64,000 nt of DNA from Alteromonas profundi (GTDB taxonomy: Bacteria; Pseudomonadota; Gammaproteobacteria; Enterobacterales; Alteromonadaceae). The stretch is from positions 1 through 64,000 of the forward strand of contig NZ_JAAAWN010000006.1 in the NCBI RefSeq assembly GCF_010500865.1. The letters are read 5' to 3'. Below, piece after piece: positions 1 through 10,324 of this stretch; the first letter of the stretch is position 1, and each line of letters begins with the position of its first letter. Made by a program: the position numbers and the translations under genes. Under the pieces are notes generated by a model that saw only the letters and a list, made by a program, of their open reading frames with translations, was not told where the DNA came from and did not search any database.

Positions 1-527
1 ACAGAAATCTAAAGGACGACATGCTTCAAATCCAGATGGTACACGCAAAGCCTCAAAGCGCTCAAAAGTGCATGCGCAAGGCGCTAAAGACCCGTGGCTA
101 TTAGCCACATCACTGGCGTCTCACCGAAGCTTATCGAAACAGGTCGTTGCTATTTATCGCCAGCGCATGCAGATTGAAGAAGGGTTCAGAGATATGAAAA
201 GCACCAAGTTCGGGCTTGGCTATGAACAGAACAAAAGCGTGAAAAAGCAGCGTCTAACAATACTAGTATTGCTAACCACGTTAGCGTCACTTGTGGCTAT
301 ATTATTGGGTATGGTGCTCGTCTCATCGAATAAGCATCGGCGCTTCCAAGCCAATACCGAAAAAAGAAACGTCCTCTCATTCCACTACCTCGGCCTCAGA
401 GCTATCGCTTGTCGAATACGGTTTACCATGCGACAGTGGAAAGCTGCACTCAAATGGTACAGCTCCATAGTAGACGGGGCCTGGGCCGGAAGCGCATGAA
501 ATTAAATTCGTGGGGATCCCTCAGGGT
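1..527 (+). mobile_element. IS4-family insertion sequence, right-hand part (left part outside window)
   Basis: The window opens inside an insertion sequence. It holds the C-terminal part of a DDE transposase of the IS4 type, whose stop is at 497-499, followed by about 25 bases that look like the element's end. The exact right boundary is inferred. The minus-strand DUF2339 frame loses its family-like sequence at about 525-530, so I place the end near 527. The left end, the inverted repeat partner and the target-site duplication are out of view, so boundary and completeness are uncertain. Confidence 0.6.
2..499 (+). CDS. IS4-family transposase, C-terminal part (5' end outside window)
   Basis: DDE transposase that cuts and rejoins the insertion sequence ends. 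The reading frame is open back to base 2 with no stop, so the gene starts left of the window. The visible part contains YRQRMQIEEGFRDMK, which fits the IS4-family Y-(2)-R-(3)-E-(6)-K signature and includes the third catalytic acid. A hydrophobic stretch and a basic tail follow. The first two catalytic Asp residues lie outside the window, so activity cannot be judged. Its stop codon lies only 2 bases from the stop of the convergent DUF2339 gene, which ends inside the element. Confidence 0.8.
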   Translation, partial: QKSKGRHASNPDGTRKASKRSKVHAQGAKDPWLLATSLASHRSLSKQVVAIYRQRMQIEEGFRDMKSTKFGLGYEQNKSVKKQRLTILVLLTTLASLVAILLGMVLVSSNKHRRFQANTEKRNVLSFHYLGLRAIACRIRFTMRQWKAALKWYSSIVDGAWAGSA

Positions 528-2733
528 TAGAGGCTATAGATAGGTCAAGGTGTAAGTAGCCTGTGGCGAAAAGCAATACCCCACCGGCAATACGATAGAC
601 TTTTGCCATCGCCCCCGCCACAGAGGCCCGGTACCAATAAGCCACCGCTAAACTACACCAACTCAAGGCTAGCAATACGGCTTCATGATAGGTACTTGCT
701 AGCAACGATGGGTAGCTTCCGGTAAGCCAATAGCTAGGCTCGGTGGTCATATTTAGCGCCACTAGGTGAAGCAACGCTCCTTCAAGCCAAACCTTTAATC
801 GTGGAGAAGGGTTGTAGCGTCGCGCCACGGATAAAACGACAAATAGAAGTGGGTAGATAATCGCCGTCCAATGTACGGTGAATATACGTTCATCACTATA
901 ACCTGAGAGCCAAGGCGCAACTGTAATTCGAACGAGAACCAGCGTTAACAACACCTTATAAACCCAATCGGGAAGGGTAACTTTATACTTCACGCTTAAC
1001 AGCGTCATACTCGCCACCTGCAAGGCCAGCGCAAAAGATAAGGTCGCGGCATTTAACAGCATGGTGAAACATAGGGTTAAACACGCATTCGCTAATACGG
1101 CAAAAGTAACCTGTTGCAAACGGTCACGGCTTTTGAGCGTGAGAATAGCGCTAGTCAAGGCTATCAAAGCTAACTCTCCCGCCCAAACACTATAAATCAC
1201 TTCGCGCCCTTGCAAGGGCATAATGGCGTAACTCACGCCGTAGAGGGCAAGAGGATAAGCAACTAAATAAAACCAAAACGCCGGGCGCGCGCGTGTTTTT
1301 GCCATATAAAAGCAATAGGCCATGCCCCCTAGCGCGATTACCTGCACATAAAGGTAACCGCCCACAAATGCATCGCTTATTTCGCCGTTTAGCGCCGTTT
1401 GGCTAAACCAAGATATATGAACAAGTGCACTAATGAGGAGTAAGCCGGGCCAGCTGTCTAGTGCGCTATGACGGGATGGGGGGATGAGCAAAACACACGC
1501 AAGTACCCCCGTCCCCAACCAAAAGTACGTATTGCTACCATGTAGCAGCAAAAAACAGTGCAACAAAACAACTGGCAGTAGCACGCCCAACTGTTCTTTG
1601 CGCGGCATAAGTAAAGTACGTACAGGCAGTACCTTTTCCATCCGTAGTTGTAGTTGCCACCCTAACACATGGGTAAACACAAAAAGGTAGATAGAAAAGA
1701 CGCAAAACCCTAGCCATACTCCAAAGTCGGCTTGAACTGTATAGGTCATTGCCACGGCAGCCCAGCTAAAATGACCTATTAAACTGGTATACCACGGCCA
1801 GTCGCGCTTTACTCTCTGCGCTACCCATATGCCAGATAGAGAAACCGCCGACACAAACGTCAGTAAGGTGGCAAGGTTACTTTCCCCTGTACTCACCAAA
1901 GCAGGAATAATATAAGCGCCTGCAATGCCTATCAAAGCCAGCAGCGGCCCAAAGCGTAGTGCAAGTGACGTTGCCCCAAATGACACCACCGACAATATAG
2001 CAAATGCCAATAACCCTGGTATAAACTGATAGTACTCGTAGGCAACCAACGTTATGGCATAGCACGTAATAACACCGCTACTGGCTAAGGCCGCACAAAT
2101 GGTAGGTGAGTAAATACTAAATCGCTTTCGATGACGCGCCAAAAACTCGGCAAAAATAATTAAACCAATACCAAATAGCGCCCCTAGGGTTACTCTAATT
2201 TCTGCGGAAACAAGCCCCGCTTCTATTGAATAGTTGGCTAAAAATATCCCGCCCACCGCCAACACTACGCCACCTAACCAAAGTAAGCCGTTTTCTTTTA
2301 TCGATACCTTTAATCGATGGTCGGTGTGCCATATATCAGCAAACCAGCCAATGAGGCCAGCCCGTTGTTTAGACGAAGGCGCCGTTGGCCCTACTTTGTT
2401 TGTTTGCGTGGAGGTGGCGCTTAGTGGCGCGGCTTCGACAGCCCTGCCTTTTGGCGCTGTGTGGAAAGAAGAAGGCCCTTGCGATGATGTAACATTTGAG
2501 GGGCTGCTATCAGGCTTATGGACGTTTACTTTGCTATTGAGCAGGCTAGTTGTAGGCGAACTAAGGTTATCAGTGGCAGCATTACTTTGTTCCAATTGTT
2601 TCTTTAACGCATCAATCTGCTTTTGCATGGCAGTAATTTCACGTTGCTGGAAAAACGACATAATCGCTCCTGCAAACACCGCAATAAAAATTACTACGCC
2701 AAGTAACGCCAACATATCCAGGTCCATTGTCAC
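502..2733 (-). CDS. DUF2339 family multi-spanning membrane protein, 3' end cut by the IS
   Basis: Large inner-membrane protein of unknown function. The N-terminus has one membrane anchor (residues about 7-24), then a Gln/Lys-rich segment (about 30-50) likely to form a coiled coil, a Ser/Thr/Pro-rich linker, and from about residue 150 a long run of hydrophobic helices typical of DUF2339. At 743 residues it is shorter than usual for the family as I know it. The sequence is family-like up to about LHLDLSIAS and then ends in NPEGSPRI, which is read from the insertion-sequence end, including the stop codon. The last one or two membrane helices are therefore probably missing. The product may be non-functional or tolerated. 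Confidence 0.75.
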   Translation of the reverse strand: MTMDLDMLALLGVVIFIAVFAGAIMSFFQQREITAMQKQIDALKKQLEQSNAATDNLSSPTTSLLNSKVNVHKPDSSPSNVTSSQGPSSFHTAPKGRAVEAAPLSATSTQTNKVGPTAPSSKQRAGLIGWFADIWHTDHRLKVSIKENGLLWLGGVVLAVGGIFLANYSIEAGLVSAEIRVTLGALFGIGLIIFAEFLARHRKRFSIYSPTICAALASSGVITCYAITLVAYEYYQFIPGLLAFAILSVVSFGATSLALRFGPLLALIGIAGAYIIPALVSTGESNLATLLTFVSAVSLSGIWVAQRVKRDWPWYTSLIGHFSWAAVAMTYTVQADFGVWLGFCVFSIYLFVFTHVLGWQLQLRMEKVLPVRTLLMPRKEQLGVLLPVVLLHCFLLLHGSNTYFWLGTGVLACVLLIPPSRHSALDSWPGLLLISALVHISWFSQTALNGEISDAFVGGYLYVQVIALGGMAYCFYMAKTRARPAFWFYLVAYPLALYGVSYAIMPLQGREVIYSVWAGELALIALTSAILTLKSRDRLQQVTFAVLANACLTLCFTMLLNAATLSFALALQVASMTLLSVKYKVTLPDWVYKVLLTLVLVRITVAPWLSGYSDERIFTVHWTAIIYPLLFVVLSVARRYNPSPRLKVWLEGALLHLVALNMTTEPSYWLTGSYPSLLASTYHEAVLLALSWCSLAVAYWYRASVAGAMAKVYRIAGGVLLFATGYLHLDLSIASNPEGSPRI

Positions 2734-2891
2734 GCCCTGCGTGTAAACAAGCTAAATTCAATCTGGGTTAAATTGCGCTTTTTAGTGATGGAAGTCAAAT
2801 AGCTACCAAGCAGCTCTCGTTAATTACTGGCCTTGATTATTACCGCGCATGGGCTTATAACTAGTAACCGTCTTTGCCAACAAGAAATCCT

Positions 2892-3797
2892 ATGTCTGTA
2901 AAACATCCTATTATTGCTATAACAGGTTCATCTGGTGCAGGTACTACTACCACCACCAATGCAATTCGTCACATTTTCAGAAACTTAAATGTGAATGCAG
3001 CAGTGGTAGGCGGCGACAGCTTTCACCGGTTCACACGCCCTGAAATGGAAGTAGAAATTCGTAAAGCACAAGAGCAAGGTAGACATATTAGCTACTTTGG
3101 TCCACGCGCTAATGACTTTGAACTGCTCGAATCACTATTTAGGGAATACGGCAGCTCTGGAACTGGCCAATTTAGACAGTATTTACACACGTTTGATGAA
3201 GCCGTGCCATTTAACCAAATGCCTGGTACTTTTACGCCATGGCAAGACCTACCTGAAAATACCGATTTGTTATTTTATGAAGGTTTGCACGGCGGGGTAA
3301 AAACCGACGAAAACGATGTGGCCAAGCACGTAGATTTATTGGTAGGCATGGTACCTATTGTAAACCTTGAGTGGATCCAGAAAATTGTGCGTGACACTAC
3401 CGATCGCGGTCATTCTAGAGAAGCGGTAATGAGTAGCATTGTGCGCGGACTAGACGACTACTTTCAGTATATTACTCCCCAATTTTCCCGCACACACGTT
3501 AACTTCCAACGTGTACCTACCGTAGATACGTCGAACCCATTTAGCGCCAGAGAAATACCTACCCAGGATGAAAGTTTTGTCGTGGTTAGGTTTAGGCGCG
3601 AAATGAAAAGCGTAGACTACCCCTACTTACTGCAAATGATTGATGGCGCCTTTATGTCGCGCATAAACACCTTGGTAGTCCCTGGCGGGAAGATGGGCCT
3701 AGCGATGGAACTTATTTTAACCCCGCTGCTAGATGAAATTCTCACTAAGAAACGCCGCGCCGGCCATCAAATGGACTGGTTAAACGCAGAAGATTAG
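2892..3797 (+). CDS. prkB: phosphoribulokinase family protein PrkB
   Basis: P-loop kinase of the phosphoribulokinase/uridine kinase family, 301 residues, closely resembling E. coli PrkB (YhfE region). The nucleotide loop is GSSGAGTT at residues 12-19, where Thr replaces the usual Lys, as in bacterial phosphoribulokinases. Conserved blocks GDSFHR, RHISYFGP, YEGLHGG and NFQRVPTVDTSNPF follow. An ATG at 2892 matches the E. coli N-terminus, so I prefer it to an upstream TTG. No RuBisCO gene is visible, so a Calvin-cycle role is unlikely. The physiological substrate of the non-autotrophic PrkB group is not settled. Transcribed away from the DUF2339 gene. Confidence 0.9.
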   Translation: MSVKHPIIAITGSSGAGTTTTTNAIRHIFRNLNVNAAVVGGDSFHRFTRPEMEVEIRKAQEQGRHISYFGPRANDFELLESLFREYGSSGTGQFRQYLHTFDEAVPFNQMPGTFTPWQDLPENTDLLFYEGLHGGVKTDENDVAKHVDLLVGMVPIVNLEWIQKIVRDTTDRGHSREAVMSSIVRGLDDYFQYITPQFSRTHVNFQRVPTVDTSNPFSAREIPTQDESFVVVRFRREMKSVDYPYLLQMIDGAFMSRINTLVVPGGKMGLAMELILTPLLDEILTKKRRAGHQMDWLNAED

Positions 3798-3952
3798 CGG
3801 GCGCTTACGCCAGTCTATGGTAAAAAGAGTGCAGCATTTATTTTGGCTGAAATATTCGCCATTCCTATAACTATATATTAACCACGACAAGTCGCAAAAA
3901 ACACCAAAGTGCGCCATGGTATGTTCATCTATTTACCGTTTGGACAGTCGCC

Positions 3953-5050
3953 ATGACAGCAATTACCGCTACTCAAATATGGGTCAATCAACAAAACCTA
4001 GCCAACACCCGTGTCGTTACCCTTGATATTGATACCGACAATTTGGGAGAGGATGAAGTGCTACTTAACGTTGATAGCTTCGGGTTTTCTGCCAACAACA
4101 TTACCTATGCTGCGCTGGGCTTTAAAATGGGCTATTGGGGCTTTTTCCCTGCCGCTGAAGGCTATGGCATTGTACCTGTGTGGGGCTTTGCCACGGTTGT
4201 CGCGTCTAATCATAATGAGGTTAAACCCGGAGAAAAAGTTTTTGGCTACTTACCCATGGCCAGTCATTGGGTTATTAAAGCAGGTAAAGCCGCCACCCAC
4301 GGTTTTTCAGACATCCATGAAAAGCGCAAAAGTATCAGCCCGGTTTATGATCAATACCTACGGGTTGCTAACGACCCCGGCTATAACTTAACGCGTGAGG
4401 CCTGGCAGCTAAACTTTCGTCCTCTCTACATGACTTCATTTGTACTCGATGACTATGTCGCCTCCCTCTCACACGGTGAATCACTGCTGCTATCTAGCGC
4501 GTCTAGCAAAACCGCATTAGGCACAGCGCAGCGCTTAAAAGCACAAAAACAAGCACGAAACGCCACTTATCAGGTTATTGGATTAACGTCGCCTGCAAAG
4601 GTAGACATGGTTAAACAAACCGGCTGCTATGACAAGGTGATAGGTTACGACAATCTACATAAACTGGATAATACCTTGCCTTATTGGTTGCTTGATTTTG
4701 CTGCCAATGGCGGGTTAATAGACGAGGTAACCAAGGCTTTAGGGAAACAATTAAATAACATTACTTTAATTGGTGCTACGGATTGGAAAGCGAATACGAA
4801 GCCAAACCCAAAAGCCCTTGCTGCAGAAATATTTTTCGCCCCCGCGCGGGTTAAACTACGCCAACAGGAGTGGGGCCATGAATCTTTTCTTTCCCGCTAC
4901 GCCGAAGCATGGAAGAGCTTTGCAAACAACATCAACGATACTTTTTACGAACAACATCATGTGGGCACCGATGACATTATTACGCTATACCTTGCCACGC
5001 TAGATGGCAGCGCTGATACCCAAGCGCTGAATGTGCTGTCATTCAACTAA
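3953..5050 (+). CDS. DUF2855 family protein
   Basis: A 365-residue protein of the DUF2855 family, which resembles zinc-free medium-chain dehydrogenase/reductases in overall plan. An N-terminal part with a GroES-like feel (residues about 10-130, with GEKVFGYLPMASHW) is followed by a region around 170-290 (LLSSASSKTALGTAQRL, then TLIGATDW) that could bind a nucleotide cofactor. No reaction is known to me. There is no signal peptide or membrane segment, so it is probably cytoplasmic. It is a single gene between prkB and ompR, with about 155 bases upstream and no obvious strong ribosome binding site. Family call is firm, function open. Confidence 0.75.
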   Translation: MTAITATQIWVNQQNLANTRVVTLDIDTDNLGEDEVLLNVDSFGFSANNITYAALGFKMGYWGFFPAAEGYGIVPVWGFATVVASNHNEVKPGEKVFGYLPMASHWVIKAGKAATHGFSDIHEKRKSISPVYDQYLRVANDPGYNLTREAWQLNFRPLYMTSFVLDDYVASLSHGESLLLSSASSKTALGTAQRLKAQKQARNATYQVIGLTSPAKVDMVKQTGCYDKVIGYDNLHKLDNTLPYWLLDFAANGGLIDEVTKALGKQLNNITLIGATDWKANTKPNPKALAAEIFFAPARVKLRQQEWGHESFLSRYAEAWKSFANNINDTFYEQHHVGTDDIITLYLATLDGSADTQALNVLSFN

Positions 5051-5215
5051 CCCTTCGCCAAATAAGTCACCAACACAAGCAGGGGAGCCACACTGTTGGT
5101 GGCATTGCAATCAGACACTATTTGTAACAAACAGACGCGTATATTCGCACTTTCTTTCTTTTGTATTTGTTCCCTAGTGGTATAGTGAAACAAAAGCAAT
5201 ATCAAGGGTATGAGT

Positions 5216-5938
5216 ATGGGTCAGGAAACCTCTAAAATTCTTGTAGTAGATGATGATATGCGTCTACGTAACCTGTTAGAACGCTATTTAATTGAGCAAG
5301 GCTACCAAGTTCGTAGCGCTGCTAACGCAGAGCAAATGGACAGACTACTTGAGCGAGAAAACTTTCATCTAATGGTGCTCGACCTTATGCTGCCGGGTGA
5401 AGATGGGCTTTCTATTTGTCGGCGTTTGCGACAAGCCGAGAACGAACTGCCTATTATTATGCTTACCGCTAAGGGAGACGAGGTCGATCGTATTATTGGG
5501 CTAGAAATGGGAGCCGATGATTACCTTCCAAAACCCTTTAACCCAAGGGAATTACTCGCCCGCGCCAAAGCAGTGTTACGCCGGCGTAGTAGCGAAGCGC
5601 CCGGGGCCCCCTCAAAAGACATGCAAGTAGTCGAATTTGGCGAATATAAACTCAATTTGGCCACCCGTGAAATGATGGCTGGAGAGACCCCACTAACCCT
5701 CACTAGCGGTGAATTTGCGGTACTTAAATCCCTGGTTACTCACCCAAGAGAGCCCCTGTCGCGCGATAAACTTATGAACCTAGCCCGGGGCAGAGACTAC
5801 AGTGCTTTAGAGCGCAGCATCGACGTTCAGGTTTCACGGTTGCGTAGAATGCTTGAAACTGACCCTGCCAATCCGCGCTATATCCAAACAGTGTGGGGCT
5901 TAGGCTATGTATTTGTGCCTGACGGTGAACACGTGTAG
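5216..5938 (+). CDS. ompR: response regulator OmpR
   Basis: DNA-binding response regulator of the EnvZ/OmpR osmosensing system. The receiver domain (about 1-120) has the acidic pocket D12/D13, the phosphoacceptor Asp at 56 by alignment with E. coli Asp55, and the conserved Lys in PKPF. The C-terminal winged helix (about 135-236) contains REPLSRDKLMNLARGR and the end VWGLGYVFVPDG. It is near identical in plan to E. coli OmpR. I chose ATG 5216 because AAGGG at 5204-5208 is 7 bases away. An in-frame ATG at 5210 would leave only one base. Followed after 51 bases by envZ, so probably co-transcribed. Confidence 0.95.
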   Translation: MGQETSKILVVDDDMRLRNLLERYLIEQGYQVRSAANAEQMDRLLERENFHLMVLDLMLPGEDGLSICRRLRQAENELPIIMLTAKGDEVDRIIGLEMGADDYLPKPFNPRELLARAKAVLRRRSSEAPGAPSKDMQVVEFGEYKLNLATREMMAGETPLTLTSGEFAVLKSLVTHPREPLSRDKLMNLARGRDYSALERSIDVQVSRLRRMLETDPANPRYIQTVWGLGYVFVPDGEHV

Positions 5939-5989
5939 CGGCACAATATTGCCAATACTTATGGGTTAGACGATAAATTAACGGACAAA

Positions 5990-7300
5990 ATGAGAATAAT
6001 TCCGCAAAGCGCCTTCGCGCAAACCGTGATGCTAATTGGTATTTTATTGCTGATTAACCAAATTGTGTCTTACTTATCGGTAACCTATTATTTTATTCAG
6101 CCAAGCTATCAGCAAATCAACAGCTTACTAGCCACACAAGTAAAAAGTGTGCTGGCAAATGATCTCCTCGTTAGCCAGGAAAAGCAGCGCCAAAGGTATT
6201 TTGAACGTACGTCGGTAAAGGTACTAGATAGCAGCCAAGCCAAGTTAGAAGGGTTGAATAATGCGGTGTACTATTCGTTTATTTCCTCCCAGGTGAGCCA
6301 GCAACTCAATCAACTTGCCGACGTTAGAATTAGTACCGTCTCTCAGCAATCAGATACATCGGCACCCTATACGGTGTGGATCGCTTTATCTCGATATCCC
6401 GATACTTGGATTGCCATACCAATAACGGGGTTAAACGAGGCGAACATTTCCCCTCTTACTATGTATCTAATGGTTATTGGCATTCTAAGTGTTGCAGGTG
6501 GCTGGCTGTTTGTAAGGAGAATGACTCGCCCCTTACTGGCCTTACAGAAAGCGGCGTTAAAAGTGGGTAAAGGCGAATACCCTTCGCCACTCGAAGAACA
6601 AGGCAGCACGGAAATGATTCAGGTAACCCGTGCCTTTAATAAAATGAATCAGGGTATTAAACAACTTGAACATGATCGCACGCTGATGACGGCGGGCATC
6701 TCCCACGACCTACGCACCCCCCTTACGCGCATTCGCTTGGCATCTGAAATGCTGCCAGAAGATCAAGACTGGATAAAAGACGGCATAGTTAACGATATTG
6801 AAGACATGAACGCCATTATCGATCAGTTTATCGATTATGCGCGTTATGACAGTGAAGAAGAAAAACAAGACACAGATTTAAATATGCTAATTAGCGAGCT
6901 TACTCACGCTCGCCATATTGAAGAAGGTCATCATATTGAGTTAAAGCTAAATCCATTACCTTTTATAAGTGTCAGGCGAATAGCCATAAAGCGGGTTGTA
7001 GACAACTTAATTGAAAATGCCTTTCGCTATGGTTCAGACAACATCGTTATTACCAGCTTTTACGATCGCAATAAAAAACGCATTTATTGCAAAGTAAGAG
7101 ATTTTGGCCCTGGTATTCCACCCGATGAAATTGCCAATGTCTTTATGCCTTTTGCGCAAGGTAACAAAGCCCGCAGCTCATCTGGATCCGGTCTTGGACT
7201 CGCTATTATTCGCCGCATTATAGAGGGGCATGATGGTGAAGTTGTATTGAAAAACCATGCGGAGAAAGGGCTAGTGGCGGAGTTTTCTCTTCCCGTTTAG
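5990..7300 (+). CDS. envZ: osmosensor histidine kinase EnvZ
   Basis: Inner-membrane sensor kinase/phosphatase that phosphorylates OmpR. It has a first membrane helix at about residues 10-32, a periplasmic sensor domain at about 35-155, and a second helix at about 157-176. A HAMP region follows, beginning [10 protein letters not shown]. The dimerisation/phosphotransfer domain carries the phospho-His at residue 239 in [12 protein letters not shown]. The ATP-binding domain shows the N box ([10 protein letters not shown]), a DFGPGIP box and GSGLGLAII. Length of 436 is close to E. coli EnvZ (450). Its TAG stop (7298-7300) overlaps the stop of the convergent MFS gene. Confidence 0.93.
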   Translation: MRIIPQSAFAQTVMLIGILLLINQIVSYLSVTYYFIQPSYQQINSLLATQVKSVLANDLLVSQEKQRQRYFERTSVKVLDSSQAKLEGLNNAVYYSFISSQVSQQLNQLADVRISTVSQQSDTSAPYTVWIALSRYPDTWIAIPITGLNEANISPLTMYLMVIGILSVAGGWLFVRRMTRPLLALQKAALKVGKGEYPSPLEEQGSTEMIQVTRAFNKMNQGIKQLEHDRTLMTAGISHDLRTPLTRIRLASEMLPEDQDWIKDGIVNDIEDMNAIIDQFIDYARYDSEEEKQDTDLNMLISELTHARHIEEGHHIELKLNPLPFISVRRIAIKRVVDNLIENAFRYGSDNIVITSFYDRNKKRIYCKVRDFGPGIPPDEIANVFMPFAQGNKARSSSGSGLGLAIIRRIIEGHDGEVVLKNHAEKGLVAEFSLPV

Positions 7301-8469
7301 CCATGTTGTTGTTTCACCAAACGGCTGTACCCCCATGTGGCTAGCCATAAAATACACCCACCCATAGGTATAACCCAAAACGCGGTTGTAAGCGGCGCGT
7401 AATTTGCCCATACCCCAGTGGAAAAAGACGCCACTTGTACGCCGGTAGAATTGCCAATAATACAAATTCCCGACAACACAGGGCCATTATTACTGTCTAT
7501 ATTCATAGCGGCAGATAGCATAAGTGGAAATAGCCCGCCAAGCCCTAAGCCTAACAGCAGGTTTCCTGCGCCAATGCCATATAAACTCGGTACGAGTTTG
7601 ATGGCAAACACACCACATAACGACGCCGTAGCCATTATTACCATTAATCGATGAACTGAAACAAACCGCAGTAAAAAGGGAAATACCAGACGGCTGACGA
7701 CCATACCAGCGGTAAAACACGCCAACAGATTTCGTGATTGCTCTCCGGTAAATCCAATGCCGTTTTGAGCATAGCTGACAAACCAATTGGCGTTCCCAAA
7801 CTCCACAGAACCATACCCAAAACTTAACAGCGCCATAAATATAAATATCGGCTGCTTAATAACTGCATTGAAAGAAAGGGTTTTACGCTCAGCTTTAGGT
7901 TGCCCTTTTAACATTTTTGCCTGTGAGCGTGCAGCCAAATAAGTATAGGCTGACAAGCACACCATAATGCCGCCTAAGACCTGAATCGGCAGACGCCAAT
8001 TTTCAGCGGCCAAATACAATAACGAAACAAAGAAGGACGCAGCAAAGGTGCCTAAACTAAACATAAAGTCCATAAGCCCCATCATGGTAAAACGCTTCGC
8101 TTCATAAAGGCGTGCAATGAGGGTATGCCCTAAGGTGAAAATAGTAGAACTGGCGATACCAATAAGCACCGCCACAAATAGCACCCATTGCCACATGGTT
8201 AGTAAAGAGATTAACCACAACAATGAGGCGTTGATACTAAGCAGCGCCGCTAACAAGGGCATATGTTCAAAGCGGCTGACGTACTTTCCACCAAGTACCG
8301 CACCTAGCATCATGCCAATGCTAAATAGGGAAAAAAAGGCACCACTCACCAATTCAGACATTTTCAGATCAGTGGCAATATCAGGCAGTAAAATACCCCA
8401 TAATATAAACAGCATACCCAGCAGAAAAAAACCTGAGAAAATAACAATAGTGACAGGGCGACGGCTCAT
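7297..8469 (-). CDS. MFS transporter, TsgA-like
   Basis: Major facilitator carrier of 390 residues with about 12 predicted membrane helices and a central cytoplasmic loop (around 180-200, containing [12 protein letters not shown]). The segment [22 protein letters not shown] resembles the equivalent part of E. coli TsgA and related sugar-type MFS carriers, so TsgA-like is my best placement. The substrate cannot be read from the sequence. The start is supported by AAAGGAG 6-7 bases upstream of the ATG. It converges on envZ with overlapping stop codons and no terminator hairpin between them, which may expose both genes to antisense read-through. Confidence 0.75.
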   Translation of the reverse strand: MSRRPVTIVIFSGFFLLGMLFILWGILLPDIATDLKMSELVSGAFFSLFSIGMMLGAVLGGKYVSRFEHMPLLAALLSINASLLWLISLLTMWQWVLFVAVLIGIASSTIFTLGHTLIARLYEAKRFTMMGLMDFMFSLGTFAASFFVSLLYLAAENWRLPIQVLGGIMVCLSAYTYLAARSQAKMLKGQPKAERKTLSFNAVIKQPIFIFMALLSFGYGSVEFGNANWFVSYAQNGIGFTGEQSRNLLACFTAGMVVSRLVFPFLLRFVSVHRLMVIMATASLCGVFAIKLVPSLYGIGAGNLLLGLGLGGLFPLMLSAAMNIDSNNGPVLSGICIIGNSTGVQVASFSTGVWANYAPLTTAFWVIPMGGCILWLATWGYSRLVKQQHG

Positions 8470-8619
8470 CCGGTCTCCTTTAAAACATAAGAAAGTAGCG
8501 CGTGTTGCACGATTATAGGTAGGGTATTTTGTTATTTTTCGAGGTTGATACCGCGAGCAGGTACCAAGGTGCTTAGCTTACGCCTTTAGTATAATGCACA
8601 CAAGATGTACGAAAAAATA

Positions 8620-8646
8620 TAAAAAAGCCCACGACTAAGCGTGGGC
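8620..8646 (-). terminator. intrinsic terminator after pckA
   Basis: A 7-bp perfect stem (8627-8633 with 8640-8646, GCCCACG core) has a 6-base loop. On the minus strand it is followed by a run of T. It lies about 115 bases beyond the pckA stop, so pckA would have a fairly long 3' untranslated region containing a second possible stem (8717-8723 with 8746-8752). Confidence 0.75.
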
Positions 8647-8761
8647 AAAACATCAATCACATAAAAAGTGATGAACGTTGGGAAGGGGCAGGATTAAATC
8701 CCCCTATATCTAGGCCAACCGAGCCTAACGAAAATGAACACTAAACTCGGTTAGACAAGAT

Positions 8762-10324
8762 TTAGTGACCAGGCCCTGCGTTTACGATGGCCTCACTTAC
8801 CTCATACTTAGCAAAGTTTTGATTAAATTCTTTCACTAAGTTAGTTGCAAATTCTAGGTACTTATCTGGGTCTTGCCACGTATTCTTCGGTACTAGCAGC
8901 TGGCTATCGACACCAGAAACCGCAACCGGCACATCTAAGTTCAATACATCGATATGCTGTGTTTCTACGTTGGCCAACTCACCGGATACTATGGCATCAA
9001 TGATTGCCCGAGTGGTGGGTATATCAAACCTTTGCCCGGTGCCGTAGGGGCCGCCGGTCCAACCGGTATTAACTAAATAGACTTTGGCACCAAAGGCCTT
9101 CACCCGCTTAATAAGTAGCTCAGCATAAACCCCAGCAGGGCGGGGGAAGAAGGGAGCACCGAAACAAGTGGAGAATGTGGACTCTATATCAGAAGTAGAG
9201 CCTATTTCCGTGGACCCCACTTTAGCTGTATAACCACTTAGAAAATGATACGCCGCCGCTTCTTCACTTAAAACAGAAACCGGCGGTAGCACACCGCTGA
9301 CGTCACAGGTTAGAAACACCACAGAGCGGGGCTCACCAGCGCGGTTTTCTGCTACCCGTTTTTCAATATGGGTAAGGGGGTATGCAGCACGGGAATTTTG
9401 GGTCAAGCTAGTATCTGAATAATCTGGCCTACGTTGTTCATCTAGCACGACGTTTTCCAAAATGGTACCAAATTTAATAGCGTTAAAAATAACCGGCTCA
9501 TTTTTTTCAGATAGATCGATACACTTGGCGTAGCACCCACCTTCAATATTAAATACGCTACCTTCGCCCCAACCATGCTCGTCATCGCCAATTAAGAAAC
9601 GCTTAGGGTCGGCAGAGAGGGTGGTTTTACCCGTACCCGACAAACCAAAAAATAAGGTTACATCGCCTTGCTCTCCCACATTGGCAGAGCAGTGCATAGG
9701 CAGAATATCTTTAGCCGGTAACAGAAAGTTTTGCACCGAAAACATGGCTTTTTTCATTTCTCCGGCATACCGCATTCCTGCGATAAGCACCCGCTTAGCG
9801 GCAAAGTTGATAATAACCGCCCCATCACTGTTGGTGCCATCACGCATAGGATCGCACTCAAACCCCGGTACATTTAGCACTTGCCACGCCTGTTGCTGAT
9901 GCGGATTCCACTGCGTAGGTATGATGAACAGGTTACGTGCGAAAACATGTTGCCACGCAGTCTGGGTTCTAACTTCGAGGGGCAGCGCGTGAGTGGGATC
10001 GGCCCCCACTTGCAAATGTGAAAGAAAATGCTCTTGTGTATTGAGAAACGCCTCTACCTTTTCCCAGAGGGCATCAAATTTGTCAGCGTCGAAGGGCTTA
10101 TTCACTTTGCCCCAGTCAATTTCGTTTTCAGTGGTCGCTTCTTTAACTATAAACCGATCATTAGGTGAACGGCCTGTTCTTTCGCCCGTTTCAACCACCA
10201 AAGCTCCATTGTTATCTAAAACCCCTTCACCGCGCTGCACTGCGCGTTCAATTAGTTCTGCGTTAGGTAAGTCCACCAGTGGTGAAATTTTCAAATCTGT
10301 TTGTAATGACGCCGCCGCACTCAT
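8762..10324 (-). CDS. pckA: phosphoenolpyruvate carboxykinase (ATP)
   Basis: Cytoplasmic gluconeogenic enzyme converting oxaloacetate and ATP to phosphoenolpyruvate, CO2 and ADP. The 520 residues fit the ATP-dependent family (E. coli 540). Visible signatures are the oxaloacetate-side motif [10 protein letters not shown], the P-loop GLSGTGKTT at 227-235, the kinase-2 type [10 protein letters not shown], and [11 protein letters not shown]. The start is supported by GAGG about 9 bases upstream of the ATG. It is monocistronic, with a terminator at 8620-8646. The upstream 295 bases to hslO hold the hslO terminator and presumably its promoter. I could not pick out a convincing operator. Confidence 0.97.
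   Translation of the reverse strand: MSAAASLQTDLKISPLVDLPNAELIERAVQRGEGVLDNNGALVVETGERTGRSPNDRFIVKEATTENEIDWGKVNKPFDADKFDALWEKVEAFLNTQEHFLSHLQVGADPTHALPLEVRTQTAWQHVFARNLFIIPTQWNPHQQQAWQVLNVPGFECDPMRDGTNSDGAVIINFAAKRVLIAGMRYAGEMKKAMFSVQNFLLPAKDILPMHCSANVGEQGDVTLFFGLSGTGKTTLSADPKRFLIGDDEHGWGEGSVFNIEGGCYAKCIDLSEKNEPVIFNAIKFGTILENVVLDEQRRPDYSDTSLTQNSRAAYPLTHIEKRVAENRAGEPRSVVFLTCDVSGVLPPVSVLSEEAAAYHFLSGYTAKVGSTEIGSTSDIESTFSTCFGAPFFPRPAGVYAELLIKRVKAFGAKVYLVNTGWTGGPYGTGQRFDIPTTRAIIDAIVSGELANVETQHIDVLNLDVPVAVSGVDSQLLVPKNTWQDPDKYLEFATNLVKEFNQNFAKYEVSEAIVNAGPGH

Noticed and set aside
2234-2746. 170-residue open frame antisense to the DUF2339 N-terminus
   Set aside because: It lies opposite a well-supported coding region, has no ribosome site and no recognisable domain.
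2892-3797. Evidence of a Calvin cycle from the phosphoribulokinase-like gene
   Set aside because: No RuBisCO or other Calvin genes are present, and lone PrkB is normal in heterotrophs.
5161-5186. Possible promoter before ompR (TTGTAT and TATAGT)
   Set aside because: The spacing is 14 bases, too short for a normal sigma-70 promoter, and no better pair is evident.
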